Below, in pieces: positions 51,774 through 63,100 of a stretch of DNA of 64,000 nucleotides (the first letter of the stretch is position 1; every line of letters starts with the position of its first letter). Source of the stretch: Bombus terrestris. Taxonomy: Eukaryota; Arthropoda; Insecta; Hymenoptera; Apidae. A program made the position numbers and the translations under genes. The notes under the pieces were generated by a model. The model was not told the origin of the DNA, searched no databases, and saw nothing but the letters and a program-made list of their open reading frames with translations. Location of the stretch: positions 1,922,001 through 1,986,000 of the forward strand of contig NC_063276.1 of NCBI RefSeq assembly GCF_910591885.1, written 5' to 3'.

Positions 51774-54700
51774 GTAAGCAAAACCTTTCATTACCCGTAC
51801 ACTCGTGGACCTTGTTGTTCTTCCATTCGTGTCAGAGGCGATCAGAACGCGAGACGAGGTTTTTACGTCATGCTCTTGCTATACACGCGTTCCCCAAGTC
51901 GTAGAAAAAATTGTTTAACAGAGAAGAATAAACCTTTGTTCGTATTCTGTAATTATAATACGAATAGACGGATCGGAATAGAAGTTTGCATGTTTCGAAA
52001 ATAATTAGCGATCGCAAGTAGCATTCGATACGTTTAAAACAATTTCGTGATTCCATAAAATATCAGAATATACATTTATCGTAACCTTAGAATTATACAG
52101 CGTACTTCGATGCATGTGTTTCATGTCCAATCAAATGTATTTTCCTCTTCCTATAATTCTACTGTTCATACACCCTTACGTAATTTTGTTTCCTTTCTCG
52201 TACATTAAATATGTATGGAGCAATCTGCAAATGATACAAAACTATCCTAAATCCTAGCACAATGGTTCTTCGCTGTACGTGATATATCCGATCCATTTTT
52301 TTTAATTTTCGCACACATTTTTACCATTGACCAATTGCATTACGAACAAAATTGTCCAAGTGATCGCAACATAATCATGCAGACGAAATATTAAATAACG
52401 CCCTAATATGCAACGAAAAGATATAACAAATATTCATTTACAACTCTTCCAAACTTCCATTCATCGAAGCATCCATACTCGCAAACCTTTGGAACATTCA
52501 CTGCGACCATACTCGCACCTGGACCTTCGTACGACTTTTCTGTGTGATCAAACGTTTTCCAAAAAAGACGCAAGACAGTTACGTAAAGGTGGGATTTTCT
52601 GGAAGCGAGCATCTGGACGCACGCACTTGACTCTTTTAGATAGATGCAACGTCGATACGTTCGCAATAAAACCGGTCACGGTACGTCAGGCTGAAGCAGT
52701 GGATCTTTGAATCAGAAGAATTCAGAAACAAAATTGTTGGATTTGACTGTCGTATCGTTCTGTTTTGGAAATTCTTCGTGACAAATTTTAATTGCTCAAT
52801 TTCAAAATTAGATTTCTATCGAGACACGAACAAGTTTGAGATTTGATCGATCAAAATGTGGTCAGCCCAAAGTTCCCGTCTTCTTTTCGTAACAGATGAT
52901 GATTTTAGAAAATCCCCCTCTCCCCCTGAACGCATCCATGAAAACGCGTTCACTATTTCTGCGATCGGGCGTCCGCTCGGAGATCGACGAACTCCAGCAG
53001 TGGAATCGTTCAATTTTACGTTCGTTGTCCCCTGGACGGGGTCAGGTCGCGGCCGTTTCGAGAATCTGACCCAAATCCTACGGTGGTGGCGTCGCGTTTC
53101 TGCATTATTGAACGGACTGAATGATTTAGACGTCACACCGTCCCCGTCAGCCGCCAACTTTATCCGGCTGCTAATAAATCTCTCTCGCTCTCTCGCTCTC
53201 TCGCTCCGTATGCTTTCGTTCTGGCGCGACTCGAGTACCCTTCTACGTGTCACTGCTAATTCTCCCGCTTGAACGAATCGACGCTGCAACTGGAGGGAAA
53301 TGTGGAGTGCAGCGAGCTACTCAGCCGATCATGGTTTCGTGGCAGAGACCGATCATGGGGTGCCAATATCGATTCTCATCGGGCGACGTGCTTCGATTTG
53401 CACTGCGACTTACTTTGTCTAGGTTTCGCTTGTCGTATTTTCGTTTTCCACTTCTTTTTCGTTTCGTTTCAGTTGGTTCCTTTTTATTGGTGGATGGGTT
53501 AATTAATCCTTAACTGTTGGCGTGCAATGGAAATATATTCAAACGATGAGAATAAAATTAACTGCGAAGCAATAATTAAGGATTCGAAAGAAACGCGATA
53601 AAGCGGAGAAGAGTAATTTCGATTATGTAGATCGATCGTCTTTGAATTTGTATCATTTCCGTGCGATTGATTCGTTAACTTGAAAAAGTTTCAACGTTTA
53701 GAGTATGGTTTCTCAACGAGTCATTAGCAACGCGTCTTTTAAATCGGCGGATCGTTTTTATATCGTGTATACATTTTATTATTGCGTATAAATACGATTC
53801 TACGTTTAAGTAATTGTAAGTCATTAACGATTGAGTAATGATGTCTGGATAACAGCAATTTATTTCATACCGACGGTTTTTCTCTAGAATCGGATATCAA
53901 TATTCCTTACTACTGATGGCAAAAACGGAGGTGATAATTGAAATTGTTTTTCAATCCTCGCTTTGCCGGGCAACGATGTGTCGTTCTTTAACAAATTACA
54001 ACTTTTATTCTATAATATTTATGATTTTATATCGTATGAAAGAAATTCAGGTAATTCAGTGTTACGAACTCGTTAATGCGAATGCAAGTGGACTTTGCTA
54101 ACACGTTGTATTCTTGAGAGTTTAGTGCCTGTGGTTGGTCAAAGTGTCAGTTTCATACAATCCGAGTAAATGATATTTCTAAGCTGTGCGATCGCGGTTT
54201 TAGGTAAAAGGAGCGTGGCGAATATTTTTCGTCGCTAGGGCCAGGTGAATTAAAAATCTTGATACGTTAGTTTTACCATTGTTGTCGGCAGCTGTGAAAC
54301 TTGTTACGCTAGGATCTAGTTGCCTACCATCGAAGATCTACTAAAGCGATACAGTGGAACCAAATTTCTTTTTAAAAGTTCACCATAGGCGAAGAAACTG
54401 TTCCCAGGGAACGAAAGAGATAATTTTAATCCAACCTAAAGGGATACACAGAAACGTATGCCAAGAATCATGTATGCAAATCTATACGTATCTTTGAAGT
54501 TCCCATTAATTCAAGCAATTTTTTCTCAACGTGTTCTTCAAAGGTTGCATGAATATACAGGATCCGGCAATAACGACAGCCCAATCTTGCATCGGCTGGT
54601 CTTTTTTCTGCGAAAACTAAGTCTAAACTTTGGAATAATCTCTCTTCGTACAGGGCTTCATTTTCGAGCAGCTCGAGATTGGGTATTTAAAACGGCAAAG

Positions 54701-56178
54701 GCACGGATTAAATGAATTTTAAACAATTGAACATTGCAAACGAATTGGTCGAAATTCAAATGACCATGACACGTTGGTAAGACTCGCTTTGAAACACGTT
54801 TTTCGTTTCTGCGTAAAGATTGCCTGCGTAAAGAAAATAACCTTCAAGAGCGAATCTTTGATTATTCGATAATCTCCGCTATTCCTCGATTTTGCTTGAA
54901 GTTTCATAAGATGGCATAATTTTTGTCGAAAGAAATACCGATTTCTCTGAATGCGCACGAGCGTTCATAATTATGCAGCAGTAGAATATTTTTCATATGC
55001 ATATACATATGTCATCGTGGGTCAAGAGTATGAATTCTGCTTAGGGGCATACAGCCAGGTGTTGGTAGAATCGGAACGAGATTGATAATATTTTTTACGA
55101 TCGTGCATGGCGATGTTACAGTTCGTTACACCGGCAATGATATAAACTAAGATAGAAACATATTTCTACGAAGAAAGCTTGCGCTTAAGTGCACGCGTAC
55201 TTGTACAAATCTGAATCGATTTTCTCGAAAACGAAGCCTTATACGTAACCCGTGGCTGCACTGTCACTGTCGATGTATTCTCTATAGCGATTATCGCATT
55301 CGGTGTAAAATGTGTCTGACTATAGACTACAGGCAATCCACTGTCACTCGTTCGCCCCACTCTTCCGTTTCCCCTGCCTTCTGTTCATAGATCGAGTGCG
55401 TTCGCTCATAGGTTCCTATATTTTTCTGTTTGTATACTGTTCTGGGAATTATTTCTACGAAGATTGCTCGGTTTAATGGAATTTTTCAAGATGCGCGTCT
55501 ATATTCTATTAATTGTAGTACGAATAGGTATACTTGAGTTTCATTCGTTTAGAAAATTGACATCATTTTGTGGAGAGATTAAGCGACTGCTATTTTTTGC
55601 GTTTCAGTAATTTGTAATTCTCCTTCCAAGTATTCCTCTTCGAGGGAAACAATTTTTCATCCGCTCCTACTTTCCGATAAGGGTCTATGCTCGACGTCAA
55701 TATTCGAAAACATAAAAAAATACATAATTTTACTGTGCAAGTCGTTAATCAGTTTATAGACGTCATCATAAACGCGTGTCTAACGATTTTATTGAAATAA
55801 CGATCGATTCGTACGATGGAGGCTCGAGCGTGTAAAAGGGACCTTTTCAAAAACGCGTTGGTAAAAGCGAGCCGATTCATCCGCGTCACGAACGAGCTAC
55901 GTATTTATTAGCATGTACCGACACTTCAACCTCGTAATCTCGTTACCGCGGCCTCTTACATAAAAGAACGGGATACACTCGCGTCTCACGCGCGATGACG
56001 TTGCCTCGCGGTTCCGAGAATCGACCGATTAATCAGACGAGGATCTTCGCACCGACACCGTGGCGTCCTCCTTCGATCACGATCCCGCGGCATTTCGATC
56101 AGATGAAATTGTACGTAGCACGTTGCCGATCTCCTGCGATCTTCGACTCGCGCTACGCGATGCTATACGCGATGCTAC
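51774..56178. other. Intron-like stretch, no supported gene
   Basis: No gene is supported. A GC-richer patch at 52.85-53.4 kb gives opposed frames of up to 157 codons without motifs. The remainder is AT-rich. Confidence 0.5.
53181..53204 (+). repeat. TCTCTCGC repeat, three units
   Basis: Three perfect tandem copies of the octamer TCTCTCGC lie inside the 53 kb GC-richer patch. Confidence 0.9.
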
Positions 56179-56481
56179 ATGATAGACGTAACCGAGTGTT
56201 TACGTCTCGTCGTTACTTCTACGTTCGTATTTACTTTGGACGATTATGAAAGCGATTTGACCAGTGAAAAATCGGAATCTAATAGATTTACGTCGCCAAT
56301 TTTCAATGTTCGTATGCAAGTAGTCTCGCGATTAATCTTTCAATATGGAAATGAAAAATTTGTAGTCACAATTTTCAAACGACTCGTATCGAGCGAATTT
56401 TTTTCAAAGGTTGTCGTCATTCCGTCGAAAGCGATCATCGAGTCTTATTGTTCGAGATTCGCGTTACGAGGCTCTCTTCAG

Positions 56482-56568
56482 GCTTCGTTAACCACGTGCA
56501 AACTTTCCTCCGGTGTCTCGAGTTTGAGCGCGACTCAAACCGACGCGACACACGCGGCAACCAAAAAG
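56482..56568 (+). CDS. Weak candidate internal exon (87 bases)
   Basis: A pyrimidine tract ending CTCTTCAG precedes 56482, and AAAAAG|GTGATC gives a good donor at 56568/56569. The 87-base segment keeps phase 0 at both ends and encodes a Ser/Thr/Ala-rich peptide beginning ASLTTCKLSSGV. The same frame is open over a longer ATG frame of 158 codons (56179-56655), which on its own is within chance expectation for a window this size. It lies in the intron between 51773 and 59449, and its phase does not fit between those two exons, so it would have to belong to another isoform or be spurious. Confidence 0.2.
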
Positions 56569-56729
56569 GTGATCAAATTCCAAGTATTAGGACGTTATGC
56601 GAACTTGGCGTTTGCGTTAACAAATTTTCAAAGTGATATCCATCGGCGGCGATAGACTTGTCTGAAACGATGAACCGTGAACTGTCACCGTGACGCTCTC
56701 CTTATAAAGATTATAGGAAAATGACAGTT

Positions 56730-56755
56730 CCGTGTAATTTAATTAAATTACACGG
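56730..56755. repeat. Perfect 26-base palindrome
   Basis: The half-site CCGTGTAATTTAA is followed directly by its exact reverse complement. Symmetry is complete for 26 bases and ends at the next base on each side. The centre contains TTAATTAA, a homeodomain-type core. This is the longest perfect palindrome I found. It could extrude as a cruciform or bind a dimeric factor; no target-site duplication suggesting an inserted element was seen. Confidence 0.88.
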
Positions 56756-57203
56756 TGATAACGTAACGTTCCAAGTTTTACACGCTTCGAACGAAAGCTC
56801 GTCGATTGGTTGATTATACGCAGTCGTTGTACATGGTTGTATTAAATTTTGTTTCTATACACAATGATTTTTAGATAAATGAAACACGGTGAAATCTACA
56901 ACGGCAGGCAGAATCGGATTAATCGTATTTAATCTGATTTCGGGCTGATTAATTAAACGGAATTGCATTTGAAACATTTATATCATCGCATTTTATTGTA
57001 ATTACGAAGTATGATGTATATATTCAATACGCGAAATGTGGATCGTCGATTTAGCGAATTTTATAGTCCTCTCGAAGATTTAACGTGTTGGAACTTAATT
57101 CGTTTTAGTATACTCGTATTGGCATTAACATATCCATTTCAGTTAATTCTAAGTGTTTTAATTTTTATGTTACGGTTATTTCATTTTCCAAATGTGATTT
57201 CAG
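56756..57203. other. AT-rich stretch with the start of an open frame
   Basis: An ATG frame opens at 57011 and runs 172 codons to 57529. Its first 60 codons are hydrophobic (Phe, Leu and Ile from T-rich codons) in AT-rich DNA, so this part is judged incidental. Nothing else is seen. Confidence 0.4.
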
Positions 57204-57295
57204 ACTTGGGTGAAACGACCAGGTTGGCTGTGCCAAAAATGCTTCAACGAATGATTTCTCGCTGTAACTTGTTGCAGCGCAATCTGTCTTCGGGC
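57204..57295 (+). CDS. Weak candidate internal exon (92 bases)
   Basis: An acceptor-like GTGATTTCAG precedes 57204 and a donor-like GGGC|GTAAGG follows 57295. Read with two bases completing a previous codon, it encodes LGETTRLAVPKMLQRMISRC and ten further residues, a plausible amphipathic helix. Entry phase fits the exit of the 51719 exon, but its exit phase does not fit the entry of the 59449 exon, so it cannot lie between them in one transcript. The polypyrimidine tract is mediocre. Protein-like composition is the main support. Confidence 0.22.
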
Positions 57296-57496
57296 GTAAG
57301 GGAATCTTTACTTGTACGAGACGACGAGAGATCGATAAGCGCGTGCACGATCGAGATGAGGCTCGTACTTATTGGGCATGAGATTTTAATTGACACTCGA
57401 CCAACTCACTGTCGCCCTTCTGCGTCGTGTTTACCACGCTCCTGCTGTGCTTTCTCTTCTATCTGTACCACTTACGTGACACTTTTTCTTCCACAG

Positions 57497-57558
57497 TTTC
57501 GATACAGGATATTAAAAAGCAAGAGTTAAGCATTTTTAAGGCTTATCGTGACCTGTGA
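57497..57558 (+). CDS. Candidate alternative 3'-terminal exon
   Basis: A strong acceptor, CTTTTTCTTCCACAG, ends at 57496. After two bases that complete a codon, the frame reads SIQDIKKQELSIFKAYRDL and stops at TGA 57556-57558. Its entry phase matches the exit phase of the 51719 exon, so it could end that transcript as an alternative to continuing into the 59449 exon. The peptide is short and charged, with no recognised domain. There is no AATAAA close downstream, only ATTAAA-like words. Another frame also reaches here from the overlapping 172-codon open frame. Confidence 0.25.
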
Positions 57559-59448
57559 GAGAAAACTACCGATCAACGGTGACCGTTCTATACATCTAAC
57601 ATTTCTTATTAAAATTGTTCGTATGAAATTTCCCATAAAAACGTTTCTATATTAAACTCTACAAGATTATCGACAACTTTTACCGCGACTATCAACGATT
57701 TCACGAGTCACGAAACTCGAATCCCAAATCGGCACTGCATCCAAATCCAATTAAAAAAGGGAGGACCAGGCGGAAAACGGAAAATGTCACGCATGAAATT
57801 GCTCGGAATGGTACGCATTGTTCCGGGAGTAAAAATATTCGACGAAACGCCTTCGCTGTTCGTCCAAACGGTATACCCGTTCTTTGTTCGTGGTTCGAAA
57901 CGTTTGTGCGTCTATGCGTGCGCGTGTGTGTGTGCCTGTGTGCGTGTGTGTGTACCTGTTGACGCGATCGAACGAAAATCCTGAAAACGCGGCTTCCATG
58001 CGCGATCGGTGACGAAACTGTTAACGTAGCTGCATTTTCGCGCGAATGAGCTCGGGAATTCGTCGAATGCCGGAGAATTTCGATGGTTGGACCTGTTGCA
58101 TCGCAGAACCCGTTCGAAGGGATGGGAACGTCGATCGACCGAGAAACGAATCGACGTAGATGCCACTAAGGAATTCTCGCGCGAGAAAGACTTTCTTCAA
58201 TGCTTAACACCTTCGCTGCTGATCGGATTTTCATTATTTACGGTGCTATACGCGTCGATTATTATGCAAACAAAATAGTTGGCCGAATTGTACAATTTTA
58301 GAATTGTTTTTTGACCAGGAATATATCGTTGAGATTAGTCTCGATGATAGCAGATTGATAAAAATGATTATTGAAGATATTTCTGAAATATTTTCTATCC
58401 TAAATCTGAAATTAACGTCAGATGTTTCGCGTTCGAAGAAAGTGAGTTTGAAAGTCTGTTAAGCGCATGTGCATTCGGCGAATGACCAATTAGTAGTCTT
58501 CTATATAGGACGAGAATACTAAGACTACATACTTTTCGAGTATAAATATCTTGAGTCAAGCGATTTAATACATGCTCAAGTGGCAATAATCGTTATTAGT
58601 GCGAAGAAAGTTTATGTACGTGGTTCATAATTTTCCATATTCTAAAGTATTTTAGAGAAACGTCGAGAATTACTTTAACGAGCATGGATGTAATTTAACT
58701 AACGTTTTAATTCGAGGCTACTAACACTAGAATATACTTGTCAAAGATCCAACGTTGTATTTATAAATAAGTAATTTGTGCTGTTTGCATAAAGATTACA
58801 AGACAAATGATATTTTTAACAAGAGTTACAAGCATGCGTGACTGTTGATAACCGTTATCACGAATATACGAAACCAAAGAGTTATCGATTACGCGATCGT
58901 TAGCTCGTTTATTTTCATCGAAAGTAATTCATTGAAAATTTTCTCTGCCGTTAACTTTTTCGATCTTTGTTCGGTCGCTAGAAAAGAATGTTGACTGTAG
59001 GGCAATTTTTATTATCCGTTAGTAAAGAAAAGTACAAGAGTCTTTAGATATTACGATTTTCACGGATATTCCTTTGCGAAAGATCGACAAGGAAAGACAA
59101 AACGAACTATATTTCCCAAAGCTTACCCAAATCAAACTGAATGTGAAACGCAAATCAAAGCATCGAATAAATCACCATGTCAAAATTCTCCAAATATTAA
59201 ACGATCATAGAAACTACAGTATCACGATCCTTAACGATCTCGATCGTTCAAGCACCACGTCACAATCTAACAATCCCAATATATTATGTATGTTATATGC
59301 AAGTCGCACTACCAGAAAGGTCCGGTCTCCGGTCTGGCCTCGGCCGGGCCGGAAGTGGGCGCGAAAAATCCGACTCTCACCCCTCCATCGGCACCATTCA
59401 CCGTGTTAATCATGCCCTGAAACCAATTGGCACTTTTAATTTCGGCAG
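57559..59448. other. Intron-like stretch, no supported gene
   Basis: Nothing is supported. A GT/GC-rich alternating run lies at 57917-57953. From 58.3 to 59.3 kb the DNA is AT-rich; from 59.32 kb it becomes GC-rich just before the 59449 exon. Confidence 0.5.
57917..57953 (+). repeat. Imperfect GT/CG alternating repeat
   Basis: Interrupted GT repeats with CG and CT steps form a purine-pyrimidine alternating tract with Z-DNA potential. Confidence 0.75.
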
Positions 59449-59682
59449 GCGCGCTCATGAAAGACGCGGATAAGCTGAAGCTGATGCTGCTCGCTTGGAA
59501 TTATAATCTTCAACAGCAGGCTCAGGCTCAGGCCCAGGCCCAGGCACAGGCTCAGGCCGCCAACGCGGCCCTCTCGCCAAATAACTCCTCGACAACCACG
59601 GCCACCACCGTTGGCACACCTGTCACCAGCCAATCGGCCATTTCCACGGCAAACAACACCATTAACAACTCCACACTTACAG
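59449..59682 (+). CDS. Internal exon: helix, (Gln-Ala)7 and Ser/Thr/Asn-rich linker
   Basis: The acceptor is AATTTCGGCAG|GC at 59448/59449 and the donor TTACAG|GTAACA at 59682/59683. The 234-base exon takes two bases to finish an incoming codon, encodes 77 residues, and leaves one base. It opens with ALMKDADKLKLMLLAWNYN, a short amphipathic helix, then QQ and seven Gln-Ala pairs (59517-59558). The Ala codons vary among GCT, GCC and GCA, which points to selection on the peptide rather than fresh DNA slippage. A linker rich in Ser, Thr, Asn and Ala follows. Such segments are typical of insect nuclear regulators (transcription factors, co-regulators, RNA-binding proteins), but I do not recognise the gene. 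It joins the 51719 exon in frame. The next exon must lie beyond the window or be unrecognised within it. Confidence 0.78.
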
Positions 59683-59741
59683 GTAACACCTTATTTCATC
59701 GACCGCGAACGACCGACCGCGAGCTTCCCGCTGTTTCCACG

Positions 59742-59767
<26 letters not shown>
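59742..59767 (+). repeat. Poly(T) tract, T26
   Basis: Twenty-six T residues lie 60 bases downstream of the splice donor of the 59449 exon. Confidence 0.9.
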
Positions 59768-59772
<5 letters not shown>

Positions 59773-60169
59773 GAATTAAGATAATCGTTTCTTCCATGTG
59801 ACCGTGGATCGCGAGTAACGAAACAGTACGGAGGATTTTTTATTTGCTTGAAAAATCGGTTGCTGCGACGTCGGTAGACATTTGAAGTTTCTCAACCGGG
59901 GTTGATATATTTTTTTTTCCTTTCGCTTTTCTTTCTCGGTGGGAAGACTAAAAAGGACTTCGAGAATTTGATAACGTGTGTTGTTTATTAGCATGAATAT
60001 AGGAAGTTGGTATTTTCGTATGGTATATCTTGTTTGGTTGGTAATATTGTTGCAATATTTCGTTGACATTATTAGTTGTTACATGTACTTTGTGGTTGGT
60101 ATGGAGTGTTTCTTCTTTCTTTTTTCTTTGTAATTTGGATATCTGTTTGAATCGTATCGATTCGCTTGC

Positions 60170-60197
60170 GGGAGTGAGGGAGGGAGGGGGGGTCGGG
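60170..60197 (+). other. G-quadruplex motif
   Basis: Four GGG-or-longer runs at 60170, 60178, 60182 and 60186 are separated by loops of 5, 1 and 1 bases, with a further GGG at 60195. This fits the strict intramolecular quadruplex pattern. It is on the sense strand, about 490 bases into the intron downstream of the 59449 exon, where an RNA quadruplex could form in the pre-mRNA. Confidence 0.7.
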
Positions 60198-63100
60198 AAG
60201 AAAGGCAAGCGTTTAACGTAGTGTACTCGTTGTACGGTTAAACAATTTTTAGTTCGAGGAATTTTCGTCAGAGCGATTCGTCTTAAAAACGATGAGAACG
60301 ATGCAAGAATATCCTTTGAGATAACGTTATGCGGTATATAAAGGAAGAAAGGCTTAATTCCACTTTGATGACGAAACGCTGGACGCAGGCTGAAAAGGAT
60401 CTCGCGGCAACGACGGCATAAACATGGAGACTTCAATGCTCGAGTTTCGCGTCCTTCTGCGGCGGCCAGTGAATTGCAGGTTTCGCGGGGCCAAGGTGTA
60501 CCGGCTATTTAGCTCGCGCGAGTTTTGTCGTGGTGGCTGACGTGACTAATGGATTGTCGGGCCGTGACGTGCCGCGCAGGAAATTCAGACTGCGCCTTCT
60601 TTGGCCCGCGAAACAGAGCCGTTTCGAAGGCGACATACTTCTCTCTGTTAATCGACCGTGATTAACGCCACTAATTAACCGTGCTTCATTTCTCATGTCA
60701 CCCACGCGTGGCCCGTTGTATCGTGCGGTACGTATTTACGCTATGAGGAAATTTGCCTTTGTCATTCGGTTTTCAACCTTACATAGAATGCTCGCCGGAG
60801 ATAAAGAACGACCATTTTGCGGTTTTGAATTGAAACTGAATTTGAATGGAAAAAGATTTAGTACTTTTGCGAATATTAACATCGCTTACGGTCGTATTCC
60901 TTTATTTTACCCGTGATCACGCATTGAATGATAAATCATAGAGCGAAGGAAAATCTTCAAATATTAACGAAACGTAATAACAATTAGACTTTGCATCAAC
61001 ACGGTCGAACGATTCGCAGTACTCGCAAATCCCTAGCATCGTTCGACGAGCAGAAATAAATCGCGGATATTCGGGAACGCAGGAGTACTTAGAGATATAG
61101 AATACACGGGAACGTTGAAGAAAATGCCTCGATCAACCGTGGACGGGGATTGGAATCGTTCGTTGGAATATTTTCGCGCTGGGAATCGTCTCGAGCTCGT
61201 GTCGCTTTATCGTCTGACGGAATCGCTCGACTAATGCTGCAATGTTACGAAGATTCATGCATGGGATTACGCGGATCGATCGGTTGACGTTTTATGTTGG
61301 ATTATTTCGGGAACTTTCGTTGTCTGGAAAATCGCGACAGAGAAGAGAGAACGATGTTACCTTGCAACGTAAAAATGAAATTTAATTACGATTAAACGGT
61401 TTTACAGCCCGATAGATGGATTCCGGTTCTTCGATTTTTATTGTCATATTTTTCTCCGAGTTGGTTAAATCGCGAGATTTTAAATTTTTGATTTCCGATC
61501 GTTAACAGCACGAAAACAGCGCTACGTTTAAGATCGGCTTCGATACAAGGTCGCGACAACTCACGTTTATTAATGGAACTAATTTTATCGTTATCCGAAT
61601 GCATGGTACGGCACGTGTACGTATTTTTTTAAATAACATCTATTTAACGTATCAGTTATTTCAAACACTCGAGTACGTAAGCAACTATTTCTTATCTTCC
61701 ATTCAAGGTGGTAAGAATCGATACAAGCGAACAAGCATTAAAGCCATTCGGATACACGAGTACATAGTGATCTTATCATATCAGACATCGGATACCCGGT
61801 TTCTTTCTCGCAAGAACGAATCGATTCAGATACGCGACTGCGTGCCGACGTTACTCTTTACCGTCGAATTAGACATTGAACTCCAAAGCAGTCCTTTCTC
61901 TTTCCTCGCTACATCGATTTGAATCAATGAATGCATTCAATTGAATGTTGATCGTCGAGATTAATATCGAAGGATCTCTTTCTCTTTCTCCGCGATTATT
62001 CATTTAGATAAGCGCGACTATACAATAAGGTTTAAATCTTCATAGTCGAATTAAGTATACATTAGGCATCAAAGCGATGAATCAATTTCGTTCTGACAGC
62101 CGATTTGCAAGTATACATTGAGATTAATCGTACGATTAACAGCGACCTTGCAATCGGAATGTTTATCTCTCTCGATTCATAAAACTTTCGTCATGACATT
62201 TTTTTAATAAAATAAATTTCGGAATTTTGAAATCTTAAGCAGATCACTTAGCTATGTAATTGGCGAACGACGAGATAACTCGTCGTCTTGATTAATATCC
62301 AGGCTCGCAATTGAGGTTGTCGTAGAACGGTAGCATTTTTAGGGCAACTCGGCCGTAGCGAAAGAGTTAAATCACGATGACATGCACACCACCTCCTGTC
62401 GGAGACCGAGCAGCCTTCCCTTCTCCTTTTTCGCCGCTGACTCGATGCCGAAGCGGTTCAGTTAGGCGAGGTTGCGGAAGGATAATTCACCGTTGCCCTC
62501 TGTCCCCTCCTCCGGGATCCTGGTCGGCGGCGGCCGTTTCGCAAAACTGGTTTCGAACCGGGCCTCCGCATCTCGGACCTGGTCATTGCGTAATGAACCA
62601 GCCCGACGAAGACGCGATGGTACGCGCGCAAACCGGAGGATCGTTCCACGCCTCCCCTTCTGCCTCCCTGCGCTCCTTTACCGGCTGCGGTGACCAGCGC
62701 GCGGATTCTGCGTTTCACGTGGGACAGCTCGTCGTCGTTCTCCTGTCCCCGGACGCGCGTTTCGCAAATCGATTTCGCGATAAACACGCGCGGCCGCCGT
62801 TTTACGATCGCCGCGGAAAATTTGCTGGGAAAATGGCGGACGATATTTTATACCGGTTTACTGGTGTTTCGCCCCGTTCCACCGTCCCTCCCATCCCGTT
62901 TGTCGTTCACGCCGGTTCCAGCTCTGCCTCCGCCTCGTCCCGTCTCGCCTGGCTGCGTGCACAGGGTGTGTTAATTGAAATGTTTATCACGCTTTGGGAA
63001 TTCCGAGGATTTCGAGTTTGTCTGATTTTTGAATTTCGTTCCTGCGATGTTAGATTGTTTTCCATAAAAACGAGAAACGTATTTTAATCGCGTCTCTCTA

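Noticed and set aside
62377..63087. 236-codon ATG frame on the + strand
   Set aside because: It lies in a GC-rich patch with open frames on the opposite strand. The translation is Pro/Ser/Arg-rich without a recognisable motif, and its last 40 codons run into AT-rich sequence without a change in pattern that would mark an exon end.
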